Assembly (NCBI GenBank): GCA_949282305.1
Contig: CASDPB010000047.1
Location: forward strand, 91,514 to 155,513
Origin: an uncultured Lentisphaeria bacterium
GTDB taxonomy: Bacteria; Verrucomicrobiota; Lentisphaeria; Victivallales; UBA1829
Direction: 5' to 3'
DNA length: 64,000 nt
Shown: positions 43,098 through 52,557 of the stretch, in pieces
Numbering within the stretch: position 1 is the first letter of the stretch
Layout: every line of letters begins with the position of its first letter
The notes under the pieces: model-generated
The model's database searches: none
What the model was told of the DNA's origin: nothing
What the model saw: only the letters and a program-made list of their open reading frames with translations
Translations under genes and position numbers: made by a program

Positions 43098-44123
43098 TTA
43101 CGCCTCCTCTTTCTTAACGGCCTTCGCGCGGTCGGCTTCGGCCTGAATTGCATTACTGAGTTCTTCACTGAAAGTCATGCCGAGAGACAGATTGTTCTCA
43201 GACAGCTTTTCCTTGATTTCGTCAAGGGACTTCTTACCGAAGTTGCGGAATTTGAGCATACGGGACTCTGTCTTCATGCAAAGTTCACCAAGCAGCTTGA
43301 TATTCGCATTGTTCAGGCAGTTCATGGCTCTCACGGAGAGATCAAGCACTTCGACATCCTGAGAAAGAATGCGGAACAATTTCTGCTCTTCTTCGCTGAT
43401 TGCGGCAAGCGCATCATCTTCCGTCATCTGGCTTCCCAGGAAGGGACGCAGATGATCCTTGAGAATCTTTGCCGCTTTCTCCAAGGCATCCTTCGGGGAA
43501 ATTCTTCCATCGGTATAGATTTCAAGAGTCAAGCTGTCCATTTCCGTCTCTTCACCGACACGGGCAGCGCCGACCTGATAACGGACATGGGTCACAGGGC
43601 TGAAAAGACAATCGACGAGAATCGTTCCATAGGGATGCGTCGGCAGTTTGTTCTTTTCAGCGGGGCACCAGCCCCTGCCTCTGGAAATTTCAATCTCGGC
43701 CCGGAAAGGGACATCTTTGTCAAGCGTGCAGATGACCTGATCGGGGTTGAGCACTTCAACGGTTCCGTCGGTGATAATATCGCCGGCAGTGACCGGGCCC
43801 GCCACACTTTTCTTGATCTCAAGAGTCTTCGGCGGATCCGTATGAAGATTCAGTTTTACCTTTTTCAGGTTCAGGATGATCTCCGTAATATCCTCGGCGA
43901 CGTTCGGCAGAGTCGTAAACTCATGGGAAACGCCTTCGATTCTTACGGCGGAGATAGCGGAACCCTCAAGAGATGAAAGCAAGACCCTGCGCAGGGAGTT
44001 GCCTATCGTATGTCCAAAACCGCTCTGAAAAGGAGCCGCAATGAACTTGGCATAAGTGTCTGTAGCAGTATGTTCCTCCATCACAAGGGATTGAGGCATC
44101 GGAAATCCGGATACAGCAGCCAT
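43098..44123 (-). CDS. rpoA: DNA-directed RNA polymerase subunit alpha
   Basis: 341 residues from the ATG at 44123 (GGAGG 10 bases upstream). N-terminal domain with FGHTIGNSLRRVLLSSLEGS and the C-terminal domain with LDLSVRAMNCLNNANIKLLG and LKFRNFGKKSLDEIKEKL, the promoter UP-element and activator surface. Core enzyme of transcription. Located between rpsK and rplQ with no rpsD. Confidence 0.97.
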   Translation of the reverse strand: MAAVSGFPMPQSLVMEEHTATDTYAKFIAAPFQSGFGHTIGNSLRRVLLSSLEGSAISAVRIEGVSHEFTTLPNVAEDITEIILNLKKVKLNLHTDPPKTLEIKKSVAGPVTAGDIITDGTVEVLNPDQVICTLDKDVPFRAEIEISRGRGWCPAEKNKLPTHPYGTILVDCLFSPVTHVRYQVGAARVGEETEMDSLTLEIYTDGRISPKDALEKAAKILKDHLRPFLGSQMTEDDALAAISEEEQKLFRILSQDVEVLDLSVRAMNCLNNANIKLLGELCMKTESRMLKFRNFGKKSLDEIKEKLSENNLSLGMTFSEELSNAIQAEADRAKAVKKEEA

Positions 44124-44212
44124 CTGGTATAATCCTCCAAGTATTTTCGGGTTAAAAGTCCGGGGTTTATCATACCGGACACGGCGGCAGACCATGCCCG
44201 GGATACATCACA

Positions 44213-44674
44213 TCAGACACGGCGTCTTTTCGGAGGTCTGCATCCGTTGTGCGGAACAGGAGTGATGTCCTTGATCGCATTGATTTCCATACCGATGGAA
44301 GCAATGCCTCTGACAGCAGATTCTCTTCCGGCGCCCGGTCCGTTGATCCGGACTTCCACTTCCTTCATCCCGAGAGCCTCGGCTTTCTTTGCGGCGTCAG
44401 CTGCCACAACCTGAGCGGCGTAAGCCGTACTTTTCCTCGAGCCTTTGAATCCGTTCTTGCCGGAGGTGGACCAGCAGAGCACATTGCCGTGCAGGTCGGT
44501 GAAGGTTACTTTTGTATTATTGAATGTAGCCAGAATAAAAGCGATTCCGGAGGGGACGTAACGTCCGCCTTTCTTGCGCTTAACATCCGCGGCAGGAGCC
44601 TTGGCGGTCTCCGCTGCGGCGGCAGCTTCCGTGTTTGCAGCGACGGGAGCTGTTTCCTTTTTTTCGTCAGCCAT
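44213..44674 (-). CDS. rpsK: 30S ribosomal protein S11
   Basis: 153 residues. A 37-residue Ala/Glu-rich N-terminal extension precedes the S11 core ([40 protein letters not shown]). The typical length is near 129, so the extension is an addition of this lineage. Confidence 0.96.
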   Translation of the reverse strand: MADEKKETAPVAANTEAAAAAETAKAPAADVKRKKGGRYVPSGIAFILATFNNTKVTFTDLHGNVLCWSTSGKNGFKGSRKSTAYAAQVVAADAAKKAEALGMKEVEVRINGPGAGRESAVRGIASIGMEINAIKDITPVPHNGCRPPKRRRV

Positions 44675-44732
44675 GGTATTTACAAAGCCTTTCGGTTGAT
44701 TGTGTTGAATGATAACAGATTAAGCCGCCGAC

Positions 44733-45164
44733 TTATTTCTTGCCTGCGGGAGCGGCAGGAGCAGGATTGCCGCTCTTCTCGATCTTTCTCTGCGTTTTGT
44801 CACGGATAGCACCGACGGTCACTTTCTTGCCCTTTCTCGTACGGGCATTGGTGCGGGTGCGCTGACCACGGCAGGGCAGATTCTTGCGGTGACGTGTTCC
44901 GCGATAGCAGTTGATCGCCTGAAGACGTCTGATGTCCTGTGCGAGAGAACGTCTGAGGTCGCCTTCGACCACAAACTCATTCTGGAGCATCGTCGTAATG
45001 GTCGCGATGTTCTCGTCTGTTATCTGGTTGGCTTTGGTGCCAGGCTTGATTTTTGCGCGTTTCACAAGCTCCGCTGCGACAGCGGGTCCGATTCCGTAGA
45101 TGTACCGGAGGGCGTATTCGATGCGCTTGTTCCCCGGGATGTCAACTCCTATGATTCTAGGCAT
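44733..45164 (-). CDS. rpsM: 30S ribosomal protein S13
   Basis: 143 residues from the ATG at 45164 (GGAGAACCC upstream), starting MPRIIGVDIPGNKRIEYALR, with HRKNLPCRGQRTRTNARTRK near the end and a short Pro/Ala tail (NPAPAAPAGKK). Normal position after rpmJ. Confidence 0.97.
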   Translation of the reverse strand: MPRIIGVDIPGNKRIEYALRYIYGIGPAVAAELVKRAKIKPGTKANQITDENIATITTMLQNEFVVEGDLRRSLAQDIRRLQAINCYRGTRHRKNLPCRGQRTRTNARTRKGKKVTVGAIRDKTQRKIEKSGNPAPAAPAGKK

Positions 45165-45183
45165 GTCTCTTGGGTTCTCCGAT

Positions 45184-45300
45184 TTAACCTTGTTTCTGTT
45201 TGTGACGCGGATTGCGTGAACATACAACGCGAACCGTGCCTTTGCGTTTGATTATCTGGCAGGATTCGCACCTGCGTTTGATGGACGCCCTGACTTTCAT
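45184..45300 (-). CDS. rpmJ: 50S ribosomal protein L36
   Basis: 38 residues from the ATG at 45300: [20 protein letters not shown] to ...[12 protein letters not shown]11, C14, C27 and H33 form the zinc ribbon of the C+ type. GAGG lies 9 bases upstream. First gene of the alpha operon, 19 bases before rpsM. Confidence 0.95.
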   Translation of the reverse strand: MKVRASIKRRCESCQIIKRKGTVRVVCSRNPRHKQKQG

Positions 45301-45395
45301 AAGTGCAGCCTCAAATTTAAGATTTTTATTCCATAATACTTAACTGGTTCCGCCCCTGTTCCAGGAGCACATCACGCGCACGAGTTTTGGAATGC

Positions 45396-45417
45396 AGTCA
45401 AGACGCGACTCTTGACT
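45396..45417 (-). other. Leader hairpin of the alpha operon
   Basis: AGTCAAGA and TCTTGACT form an 8-bp stem around CGCGAC close to the start of a leader about 130 bases long. It may be a binding site for a ribosomal protein. No gene is seen in 45301-45581. Confidence 0.45.
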
Positions 45418-45436
45418 AAACACGCACGAAGCAGTA

Positions 45437-45464
45437 ACTATAACATCTTATTCCGATTTTGCAA
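45437..45464 (-). promoter_or_regulatory. Alpha operon promoter
   Basis: Minus strand TTGCAA (45459-45464), 16-bp spacer, TATAGT (45437-45442). Confidence 0.6.
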
Positions 45465-45581
45465 GCATCCTTTTCATAAAAAAATATTTTTTTATTTATT
45501 TTTTTCATTCGGAGATACTTTCCGTAAAGTCCGCATCGTGCCGCGGCTCCTTCCCCCGCGAAAGAAATGTTTTTCGTCCAA

Positions 45582-46373
45582 TTACGAAGCCCTGCCGCCA
45601 TGCCGGGGCGGAACAATGAGGTGTCTTTCAATAAAATCCACAATCGGGCGGGGATCCTCCAGGCTGTGCGGATGATGGTCGGCGTCCGGCTTGCGGATCA
45701 CCTCGACGACTCCGCCGAGTTCTTTCAGGCGCTTCACCGCAATTTCGCCGTTTTCCGCGGCGGGCACGACCGTATCCTTCATCGCGGTCACATGAAGCAC
45801 CGGTATTTCCGCCTTTGCGATCACATCCAGATGATCCAGCGGATTGTCCCTGTAATCCAACGCCTCCTGTTCAGAAGCAAAACCGTAAGCCTTCATGCAC
45901 CTCTGCCATTCCTCCTCGTAACGCCGGACTTTCCCCTGCCCTCCCGGCCAGCTTTTAAAGTCGCAGACCGCATTGTCAAGATAGAGGCAGGCAACCTTTT
46001 CCGGATATTTTTCCGCCCAGTTGTAAGCAATCAGTCCGCCGCGGCTGTATCCCGCGACCACCGCCCCCCTGTGATAACCTCTGGAAACCATGAAATCGTA
46101 AAAGCGGTTCAGACGGCGCACCGCTTCGGGAGAACCATACAGATCCGCGACATCCGTGGATGTCACGCACCATCCGCGTTCCAGCAGAGCCAGATCCGCA
46201 AACGGAAACGCGCCGAAAAAACGCGCCCGATGATACCACGGACGCCCGTCCGCTTCCGGAACATTCGGTTTGACGAGAATACAGTCCACCCCGTCAAGTT
46301 TGAAATCATAGCGCGCATAACCGTTCCAGCTGCTGTGCGTTCCCGGGAAATCTGTTATGAAATCCTGCAACAT
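45582..46373 (-). CDS. Alpha/beta-fold hydrolase
   Basis: 263 residues from the ATG at 46373 (ACAGGAAGGA upstream). Nucleophile Ser110 in AVVAGYSRGGLIAYNWAEKY, a late Asp in LHVTAMKDTVVPAAENGE and the final His in KPDADHHPHSLED complete the triad. No signal peptide. The N-terminal SSWNGYARYDFKLDGVDCIL is seen in sugar-ester hydrolases of gut bacteria; the substrate is unknown. Transcribed alone. Confidence 0.8.
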   Translation of the reverse strand: MLQDFITDFPGTHSSWNGYARYDFKLDGVDCILVKPNVPEADGRPWYHRARFFGAFPFADLALLERGWCVTSTDVADLYGSPEAVRRLNRFYDFMVSRGYHRGAVVAGYSRGGLIAYNWAEKYPEKVACLYLDNAVCDFKSWPGGQGKVRRYEEEWQRCMKAYGFASEQEALDYRDNPLDHLDVIAKAEIPVLHVTAMKDTVVPAAENGEIAVKRLKELGGVVEVIRKPDADHHPHSLEDPRPIVDFIERHLIVPPRHGGRAS

Positions 46374-46487
46374 TGTATTTTCCTTCCTGTATGATGCTGA
46401 AAACGGTGTGGAAATTCCGGCACCCCTGCCAAATTCCCGCACCGGCGGCAAGTCTCTTTTCATAATATGACAGCGGTCAGACCCTTT

Positions 46488-47039
46488 TCAAGATTTCATC
46501 TGCTCAATCAGTTCCCGATCTGCACAGAAAAATGTAACTGCGGGCTTCTGCACCCAGTCGTCGGCATTCAGATTGCCAGTCGCAGGCTCCAGCGCGTAAG
46601 TCCCGGAAAGACTCTCTTTTTCCGAACGGACTGTCACAATCAGCGTCACCGCCCCGCCCCGGTATCTGCCGTTCAGGGTGTATGCAGCCAAAGTGTCATT
46701 CTCCATCGCCCTGTAAACCGTTGCCACATGGGAGGCAACCTCCGCGGGCAGCGGTTCATCCAGAACCGTGTTCAAGCGTTGAAAACAGTCGGCGATGCGG
46801 TCCGGACGTTCCGGATAAAACGACGCAGAACAGTATGTCCGCCCGCTTTTCCCGGCGAGATACAACGCCTGTTCATAAGAACTGTCGGCACGGTCCGCCA
46901 GTTCCTGCACCTCCTCCGCGGGAAGCGAGCGCAGATACCTGCCCAACAGTTGCCGGCTTTTCCTCCAGGAACAGGCGCACCATGCGAGGATTCCCCCCGC
47001 GGCCAGCAGATATAAAATGATTTTCAATGCAAACCACAT
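46488..47039 (-). CDS. Membrane-anchored protein of unknown function
   Basis: 183 residues from the ATG at 47039; longer readings lack a ribosome site. One N-terminal helix (FALKIILYLLAAGGILAWCA) anchors a helical part (RSLPAEEVQELADRADSSYE) and a beta-rich C-terminal region with TLIVTVRSEKESLSGTYAL. No family recognised. It is divergent from the MFS gene. Confidence 0.6.
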   Translation of the reverse strand: MWFALKIILYLLAAGGILAWCACSWRKSRQLLGRYLRSLPAEEVQELADRADSSYEQALYLAGKSGRTYCSASFYPERPDRIADCFQRLNTVLDEPLPAEVASHVATVYRAMENDTLAAYTLNGRYRGGAVTLIVTVRSEKESLSGTYALEPATGNLNADDWVQKPAVTFFCADRELIEQMKS

Positions 47040-47255
47040 TTCAGACACCCCGTTTTTTTGCAGAAGCGCAATATACCGCCGCAATAAATGTTTTACAAAC
47101 AGCAAAGAAACTGAAATTATCGCTTGAATCACCGGCAGGACAAGAGTAAAGTATAACAAGCTGCCGCGACAGGCTCTCCTGCGGAGGAGCTTTGCGGGGA
47201 AACGACAGCGGCAGAAGAGAAAAACGGAATATCCACAGATATAATTCGGGAGATT

Positions 47256-48530
47256 TTGGAAAAATTGAATACGCTGGTCCACCGGAAGTTCCGCCTATGG
47301 ATTCTTCTTCTCTGCGGTTCCGTTCTTTATTTCTTCGCCAACGTCCAGAGAGTCGCCATTCCCGGTTCCATCTTTGACGAGCTTCAGAAAAGCCTGAATG
47401 TTTCTGCCGTCTATGTCACAAATCTCGGCTCGGCATTCATGTATGTCTACGCTCTGAACCAACTGGTCATCGGGCTTCTGGTGGACCGCTTCGGAGGATG
47501 CAGAGTCATCGCAACGGGAGCACTCCTGTTCTGTATCGGTTCCGCGGTATTCCCCTTTTCGGACTCTCTCTTCATGCTCTATTTCAGCAGAGCGATTGTC
47601 GGATTCGGAGCCAGCGCCGTCTACCTGAGCCTGGTCAAGGAAACCGCCCGGACTTTTACCAGAAATTTCACGGTAATGCTCGGACTTCTGGTTCTGATCG
47701 GCTACACAGGCGGAATTATGGCGAATGCTCCTTTCATTGCCGGAGTGCAGATTGTCGGCTGGCGCATGATGCTGAAGATCATAGCCGCGGCAACCTTTCT
47801 GGCTTACCTGATCTTTGTCGGAATCAAATTCACATTGAAAATGCCGGCGATTCAGAATGTTCCTTTCAGTTTCACCCCGTTTCTGGAATTGCTCAAACGC
47901 CGCCACAACCGCAGTCTGTTTCTGTTTTCCGGGATCAATTTCGGGCTGTACTATGTACTCCAGACGGTCATCGGCAAGAAATTTCTGGAGGATTTCTGCT
48001 TCATGGGAGAAGTCCGCGCGGCATGGATTCTCTCCCTCATGGGAGTGCTCTCTGCGGTGTCCAGTTTCTTCGCCGCCTCTCTGAGCCGTCTCCTCGGCAA
48101 CCGGCGCAGGGTCTTCGTCCGGACCGCAGGACTGGGCTGTATTCTGTCCTTTCTCGCTCTGCTGCTGGCAATCGGGTTTGACTGCCGCACTCAATGGATC
48201 GCCCTGTTCTTCTGCACCTTGACCATTACGGCGAATGTCGCGCCTGTCACGATTTCCCTGCTCCGGGAGACGAATCTCCCGAATGTGGTAGGAGTCTCCG
48301 TCAGCTTCATGAATTTCTATGCGTATATTACAGTCGCAATCCTGGGCAGTCTCACCGGAATCCTGATGGATCTCTTCCCGCCTGTGCTCAAGGACAGTGT
48401 TCACATTTACGGCAGGAATTCCTATCTTGTCGTTTTCACCTTCCTTTTCCTGCTCTCATGCGTCGTCGTTTACAATTCATTCCGTCTGCGTGAAACAAAC
48501 GGGGAAAACTGTGCTGAAACCACTCTCTAA
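47256..48530 (+). CDS. MFS transporter
   Basis: 424 residues and 12 helices. It appears to start at TTG (47256) just after GGGAG; no ATG is available before the second helix. The motif-A loop is NQLVIGLLVDRFGGCRVIA and the fourth-helix region LYFSRAIVGFGASAVYLSLV is typical of the sugar-phosphate/anion and oxalate-type clades. Followed 16 bases later by an esterase gene, so it may import an esterified or organic-acid substrate. Confidence 0.85.
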   Translation: MEKLNTLVHRKFRLWILLLCGSVLYFFANVQRVAIPGSIFDELQKSLNVSAVYVTNLGSAFMYVYALNQLVIGLLVDRFGGCRVIATGALLFCIGSAVFPFSDSLFMLYFSRAIVGFGASAVYLSLVKETARTFTRNFTVMLGLLVLIGYTGGIMANAPFIAGVQIVGWRMMLKIIAAATFLAYLIFVGIKFTLKMPAIQNVPFSFTPFLELLKRRHNRSLFLFSGINFGLYYVLQTVIGKKFLEDFCFMGEVRAAWILSLMGVLSAVSSFFAASLSRLLGNRRRVFVRTAGLGCILSFLALLLAIGFDCRTQWIALFFCTLTITANVAPVTISLLRETNLPNVVGVSVSFMNFYAYITVAILGSLTGILMDLFPPVLKDSVHIYGRNSYLVVFTFLFLLSCVVVYNSFRLRETNGENCAETTL

Positions 48531-48546
48531 AAAAAAGGAGAATACC

Positions 48547-49371
48547 ATGAAACATGAGTTCCAATCTTATTATCTCGACTCGCCTCTGATCTGCGGCAGG
48601 GTTTTCGATCTTTTCCTGCCGGAAACCGCCACACAGGATACCGCGTTGTTTTTTGTTCACGGGGGCGGCTGGAATGCCGGAAGCAGAACCGGATTCCACC
48701 AGATCATGGAAAAGTACAATGAACTCGGCTATATCTGCGCTTCCACCGACTACCGGCTGCCCGGTCCCGTCAGATTCAGCGACAGCCCCGGCGTCACGGC
48801 TTTCGACCAGCTTCAGGACATCCGCGAATCCTACGACCGTTTCGTGTCCCTCCTGAAGACAATGGGCCGTCCGCAGAAGATCGCGGTATTCGGCACCTCG
48901 GCAGGCGCGCATCTCGCCTCATTGCTTCTCTGCGCCGCTCCCGGGGAATGCGGCGAACACTGCGAACTCCGGAATGAATGGGTCAAACCCTCGTGCGGGT
49001 TCCTGCAGTCCACGCCGGTTGTTTTCGAACCCTGGCAGGATATCTTCCCTCATATCTGGCACGCCATGCAGTTTTTTGCCGCAGGATGCATGTATGAGAC
49101 GGATCCCAAACGTTTTCAGGCGCTTTCTCTGCGCAGATATATTCGCAGGGACAATCCGCCGCTGCTGTTTCTGGAAGCGGAAAACGAGCACATGTTCCCC
49201 TCGTCCATGACTCTTAAACTCGTCAGGGAGCACAACAGTCTCGGTATTCCATCACAGTGGAAAGTCTATAAGAACGCGGAACACGGCTTTTTCTATTCGC
49301 TTGAGCGTCCGGTTCAGCGTAAAGTCTTTGACGACATACAGCGCTTCATCGCCGGTAAAAGCGTAAATTGA
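48547..49371 (+). CDS. Alpha/beta hydrolase, HSL/esterase type
   Basis: 274 residues from the ATG at 48547 (AAAGGAG upstream). HGGG oxyanion motif (38-41), nucleophile Ser118 in AVFGTSAGAHLASLLLC, acid residue region FLEAENEHMFPS and His in NAEHGFFY. No signal peptide. Forms a two-gene operon with the MFS transporter; uptake followed by cytoplasmic de-esterification is a reasonable inference. Confidence 0.87.
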   Translation: MKHEFQSYYLDSPLICGRVFDLFLPETATQDTALFFVHGGGWNAGSRTGFHQIMEKYNELGYICASTDYRLPGPVRFSDSPGVTAFDQLQDIRESYDRFVSLLKTMGRPQKIAVFGTSAGAHLASLLLCAAPGECGEHCELRNEWVKPSCGFLQSTPVVFEPWQDIFPHIWHAMQFFAAGCMYETDPKRFQALSLRRYIRRDNPPLLFLEAENEHMFPSSMTLKLVREHNSLGIPSQWKVYKNAEHGFFYSLERPVQRKVFDDIQRFIAGKSVN

Positions 49372-49813
49372 TGGCAAATCGGCAGGTTGAAAAAACACTG
49401 CGCCAGGAAAGGATAACACTATTCCGGCGCAGGCGCACTGTATTTGCCGTATTTGAAAGTTTCACTGACGCATTACGTTACAAATAAAAAAGTGAAATTT
49501 TTTCGTTTTTTGATTTGTAATCCACAATAAACGCATTACCTTAATGTTCAGACAATAAAAGGAACCCATTTTTCTGAGGCTTATTTGATTTCTATCCGCA
49601 TATCTCGTATTACTGACACGCCTGCTGTTCCTTCGCGGTCATCATTTCTGTTCTTAAAGCCTGTGGTCGGCTATAAGATAACTCCACCCGTTGATTCCGG
49701 CAAGTTCAGTCACACCCTTCCTGACCCGGCTCTTTCCAACAGTGGCGATTTGTTAAAAGAAAATTTGAAGGGTCAGCAGCAGGACATTTTTATGTCCGGA
49801 AAAGGTATCCAAC
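49372..49813 (+). other. Long gene-free leader of the RRM gene
   Basis: 442 bases without a supportable gene. A 16-base hairpin GGACAT-TTTT-ATGTCC (49782-49797) sits just before the ribosome site GGAAAAGG and could mask it. A long, structured leader is usual for cold-inducible RNA-binding proteins. No clear promoter pair was found. A frame of 82 codons (49585-49833) lacks support. Confidence 0.4.
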
Positions 49814-50185
49814 ATGAATATCTATGTCGGTAACATGCCGTACGCAATGTCAGCAGATGAACTCAAAGCAGCTTTCGCGGCTTACGGAAACGTGACTAGC
49901 GTCCGTCTTGTAACTGATCGCGAGACCGGCCGTGCCAAAGGTTTCGGTTTCGTCGAAATGCCCGAAGCAGGCGAGGCCAACGCTGCGATCGAAGGTCTCA
50001 ACGGCACAATGCAGGGCGGCCGTGCACTTGTTGTGAATGAAGCCCGTCCCCGTGAGGACAGACCTCGCGGCGAGAGACGTGGCGGTTTCGGCGGAGGCCC
50101 CCGCGGTGAAAGACGCGGCGGTTTCGGCGGTCCCCGCGGTGAAAGACGCGGCGGCTTCGGCGGTCCCCGCGAGGAGAATTTCTAA
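49814..50185 (+). CDS. Glycine-rich RRM RNA-binding protein
   Basis: 123 residues. One RNA recognition motif (1-78) with RNP2 IYVGNM (3-8) and RNP1 KGFGFVEM (42-49), then a tail of repeated RGERRGGFGG units (about four). The architecture is that of bacterial cold-inducible Rbp proteins and plant GRPs, which act as RNA chaperones. It has a long leader and its own terminator. Confidence 0.92.
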   Translation: MNIYVGNMPYAMSADELKAAFAAYGNVTSVRLVTDRETGRAKGFGFVEMPEAGEANAAIEGLNGTMQGGRALVVNEARPREDRPRGERRGGFGGGPRGERRGGFGGPRGERRGGFGGPREENF

Positions 50186-50205
50186 GTCCTGAAATTCGTA
50201 CATCA

Positions 50206-50239
50206 AAAGCGGCGGTCTCTCCGGAGCCCGCCGCTTTTT
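50206..50239 (+). terminator. Intrinsic terminator of the RRM gene
   Basis: AAGCGGCGG pairs with CCGCCGCTT, followed by TTTT, 20 bases past the stop. Confidence 0.85.
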
Positions 50240-50296
50240 CATTTTCATGTTCATTTATCTTCCGGAATCCCGGCTCCGGAATTCCGGAGCACAATA

Positions 50297-52522
50297 TCAT
50301 TTGCCGGTTTTTTCCGGTGAATCCGCCGGTTCAAGCACACAAATGAAGCGATCAATCCAGACGAAACCGGGATTGGAAGCCGGTACGACCGGCGCAAGAT
50401 AGATCGTCTGATTTTTTGTGAAATCAAAAGTTCCCGCATCCACCAGATGATAATCTTTTTCCTTTATTTGTGCAGACTTGATAATGTGCACCACATCCTT
50501 CTTCGTCACTCTGTCATAGAGGCCTATCTGAAGTGCATCACCATTCACAGGAAGATTCTTCCCGTTCAATGCCGCATACAACCGTCCCCGGCGTCCATCC
50601 CAGGTCGCAGGCACCCAGCACTGCACCATCCAGACATAGGCATGACAGGAAAGACGGATTGATTCTCCGGAAGCGGCACTGGCATCCGGTTTCCGCTCCG
50701 TCAATTTTCCCGGTTCAAAAAGCCACATTTCCTGTGCAGGAAGTTCCATCCAGCGATCAGCCGGCAGATTCCGGCAGAACTCCGGGATCTTTCCGGAATG
50801 TTTGATACGGTAATTCCCCAGCCGGTATTGAATCTGTTTCAAAGAGGATTCAATCGGAACCACTTCAGCACAGACGATTGTAGCAGTCCTGTCCACGACA
50901 GCCTTCACCCGGTCAAAAGTCCGGCGACGTTCTTCCAGGGAAACCTTGCCTTCCACTTCCTCGTTGCTGCGTTCCAGCAAATCGAAATCATAACAAACTC
51001 CAAGCCGCTCAAGCCGCTCCGTCAATACGGGATCATCTTTCGCTGTATGCAATGCCTCCTGATGCATTTCACGCAACTTCAGCAGTGTCTCAAACGGCAG
51101 CCACGCCGATGTGCCCCCTTTCGGCATACATGGCAATTTTTTACCCGACTTTGCCAGCGTAGCATCCAACAGATCATACTGCCGGCGAAGTATCGGCGCG
51201 GCGGCGCCATAATACCCTTTCAGGAATGTATTGATCAGCTGATTCATGTCCTGATAGGGATTCCAGAGGAGCTTTCCGATAATCCAGGCGCGCATGTCAA
51301 CCCACGGACCGATCTTCGTGGTCTCCGCCTGGTTGAAGACGGCACGCACGCGGTTCTCCGCAAAGAAACGGGTGTCTTCCCCCCATGAGCTCATGTTCGG
51401 ATGCGGGTGAAGATAGCAGGTGAAGTTCGTAACATAATTCCAGATCGCCAGCTGCGGCGCAATCTCTTTCCAGCGAAGCAGATCATCACGGAAATCGGCA
51501 TTGGCATCCGAATTCAGCGGATGACTGTAATCGGCTTCGATCGGGCAAAGACGGATCATGACATTGGGAGACGGGCGCAGATGGCGCGGAGGCTTCCGGC
51601 TGTACTGATACGCCAGTGTCTCAAACTGCACCTGCGGAAATTCCCGGCGAAGCGCGTCAGCAACGTAATTCACGAAATCAATCAGGGAACCGGAGTGACT
51701 CCCCTCTCTGGCGTCAATGGCGGCGCATGAGGGACATTCACAGTAGAACATGTTGTCGTTCTGGCTGACGGAAAGAATTTTGATCGTAGGATCCTTTGCA
51801 AGCATTTCCCGGCAGTTCTTCACAAATTCACGCCGCATATCCGGATTCGTCAGGCACAGCTGCCCGGTCTGACCGCCACCGACACGCTGTTTTCCCCGCA
51901 GACTGAACCATTCCGGATGCGCGGCATAATAACGTGTGGCCGGTATGAACAGATCAAATGTGTGAACCATGCCTCCGAAAGTCAGGTGTCCGCCCAGTTC
52001 CGGGGGAATCGGATTGAAATGTCCGTTCAGTTTGAATTTCACTGCCAGAGACGGAATGCGCTGCGCTTCAATGTAATTGGTGTCTCTGTAATAAAAAACC
52101 GGTGCATAACGCAGATTGGGAACGGGCAGCTCTTTCAGAACGGTTTTCGGAACATGCGTTTCACTGGCTGTCCAGAACCGGAATCCCAGATATTCTTCCA
52201 GATAGGTATAGACTGCATATAAGGTCCCGCGGGGACGGTCTCCCGTCAGGACAATATCGCCATTGCTTCCGGTGAGAATGATTTCATCCGGCTTCAGTGT
52301 CTCCTGAACCCGTTTTCCGACAAAAATGCTGCGCTTCCCGGCAACCGGTTCAGCAACAATCGGGACATCGAAGCCTCCCCCGGTCATGGCGAGATGCTTC
52401 TGAAGTTCCAAAGCCGCATTCCGTTCCGCCGGAATCGCATCCGGAGATACAACAATTACATACCCGGCATGGGCGGCGAATGCCAGCAGTGCCGCCAGCA
52501 GACCCAGGATTTGTTTTTTCAT
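50297..52522 (-). CDS. Secreted DUF4838 protein (alpha-glucuronidase-like glycan enzyme)
   Basis: 741 residues. Signal peptide MKKQILGLLAALLAFAAHAG; an N-terminal beta-sandwich of the GH67/GH20 accessory type (IPAERNAALELQKHLAMTGG); then the DUF4838 barrel with ILSVSQNDNMFYCECPSCAA and GSHSGSLIDFVNYVADALRR; and a C-terminal beta domain (YHLVDAGTFDFTKNQTIYLA). DUF4838 is found in polysaccharide-use loci and is related to GH families. The precise bond is unknown. Third gene of the operon lacI-pseudopilin-DUF4838, 35 bases after the pseudopilin. Confidence 0.88.
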   Translation of the reverse strand: MKKQILGLLAALLAFAAHAGYVIVVSPDAIPAERNAALELQKHLAMTGGGFDVPIVAEPVAGKRSIFVGKRVQETLKPDEIILTGSNGDIVLTGDRPRGTLYAVYTYLEEYLGFRFWTASETHVPKTVLKELPVPNLRYAPVFYYRDTNYIEAQRIPSLAVKFKLNGHFNPIPPELGGHLTFGGMVHTFDLFIPATRYYAAHPEWFSLRGKQRVGGGQTGQLCLTNPDMRREFVKNCREMLAKDPTIKILSVSQNDNMFYCECPSCAAIDAREGSHSGSLIDFVNYVADALRREFPQVQFETLAYQYSRKPPRHLRPSPNVMIRLCPIEADYSHPLNSDANADFRDDLLRWKEIAPQLAIWNYVTNFTCYLHPHPNMSSWGEDTRFFAENRVRAVFNQAETTKIGPWVDMRAWIIGKLLWNPYQDMNQLINTFLKGYYGAAAPILRRQYDLLDATLAKSGKKLPCMPKGGTSAWLPFETLLKLREMHQEALHTAKDDPVLTERLERLGVCYDFDLLERSNEEVEGKVSLEERRRTFDRVKAVVDRTATIVCAEVVPIESSLKQIQYRLGNYRIKHSGKIPEFCRNLPADRWMELPAQEMWLFEPGKLTERKPDASAASGESIRLSCHAYVWMVQCWVPATWDGRRGRLYAALNGKNLPVNGDALQIGLYDRVTKKDVVHIIKSAQIKEKDYHLVDAGTFDFTKNQTIYLAPVVPASNPGFVWIDRFICVLEPADSPEKTGK

Positions 52523-52557
52523 TCTTTTTTCCTTTCCATATTTTCAATTGAGCTGTA

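Noticed and set aside
49585..49833. 82-codon frame before the RRM gene
   Set aside because: No ribosome site, no motif, overlaps the RRM start; treated as leader.
49990..50185. RGGFGG-coding repeats as a CRISPR-like array
   Set aside because: They are in-frame codon repeats of the RRM protein tail with no spacers. No CRISPR array was seen anywhere in the window.
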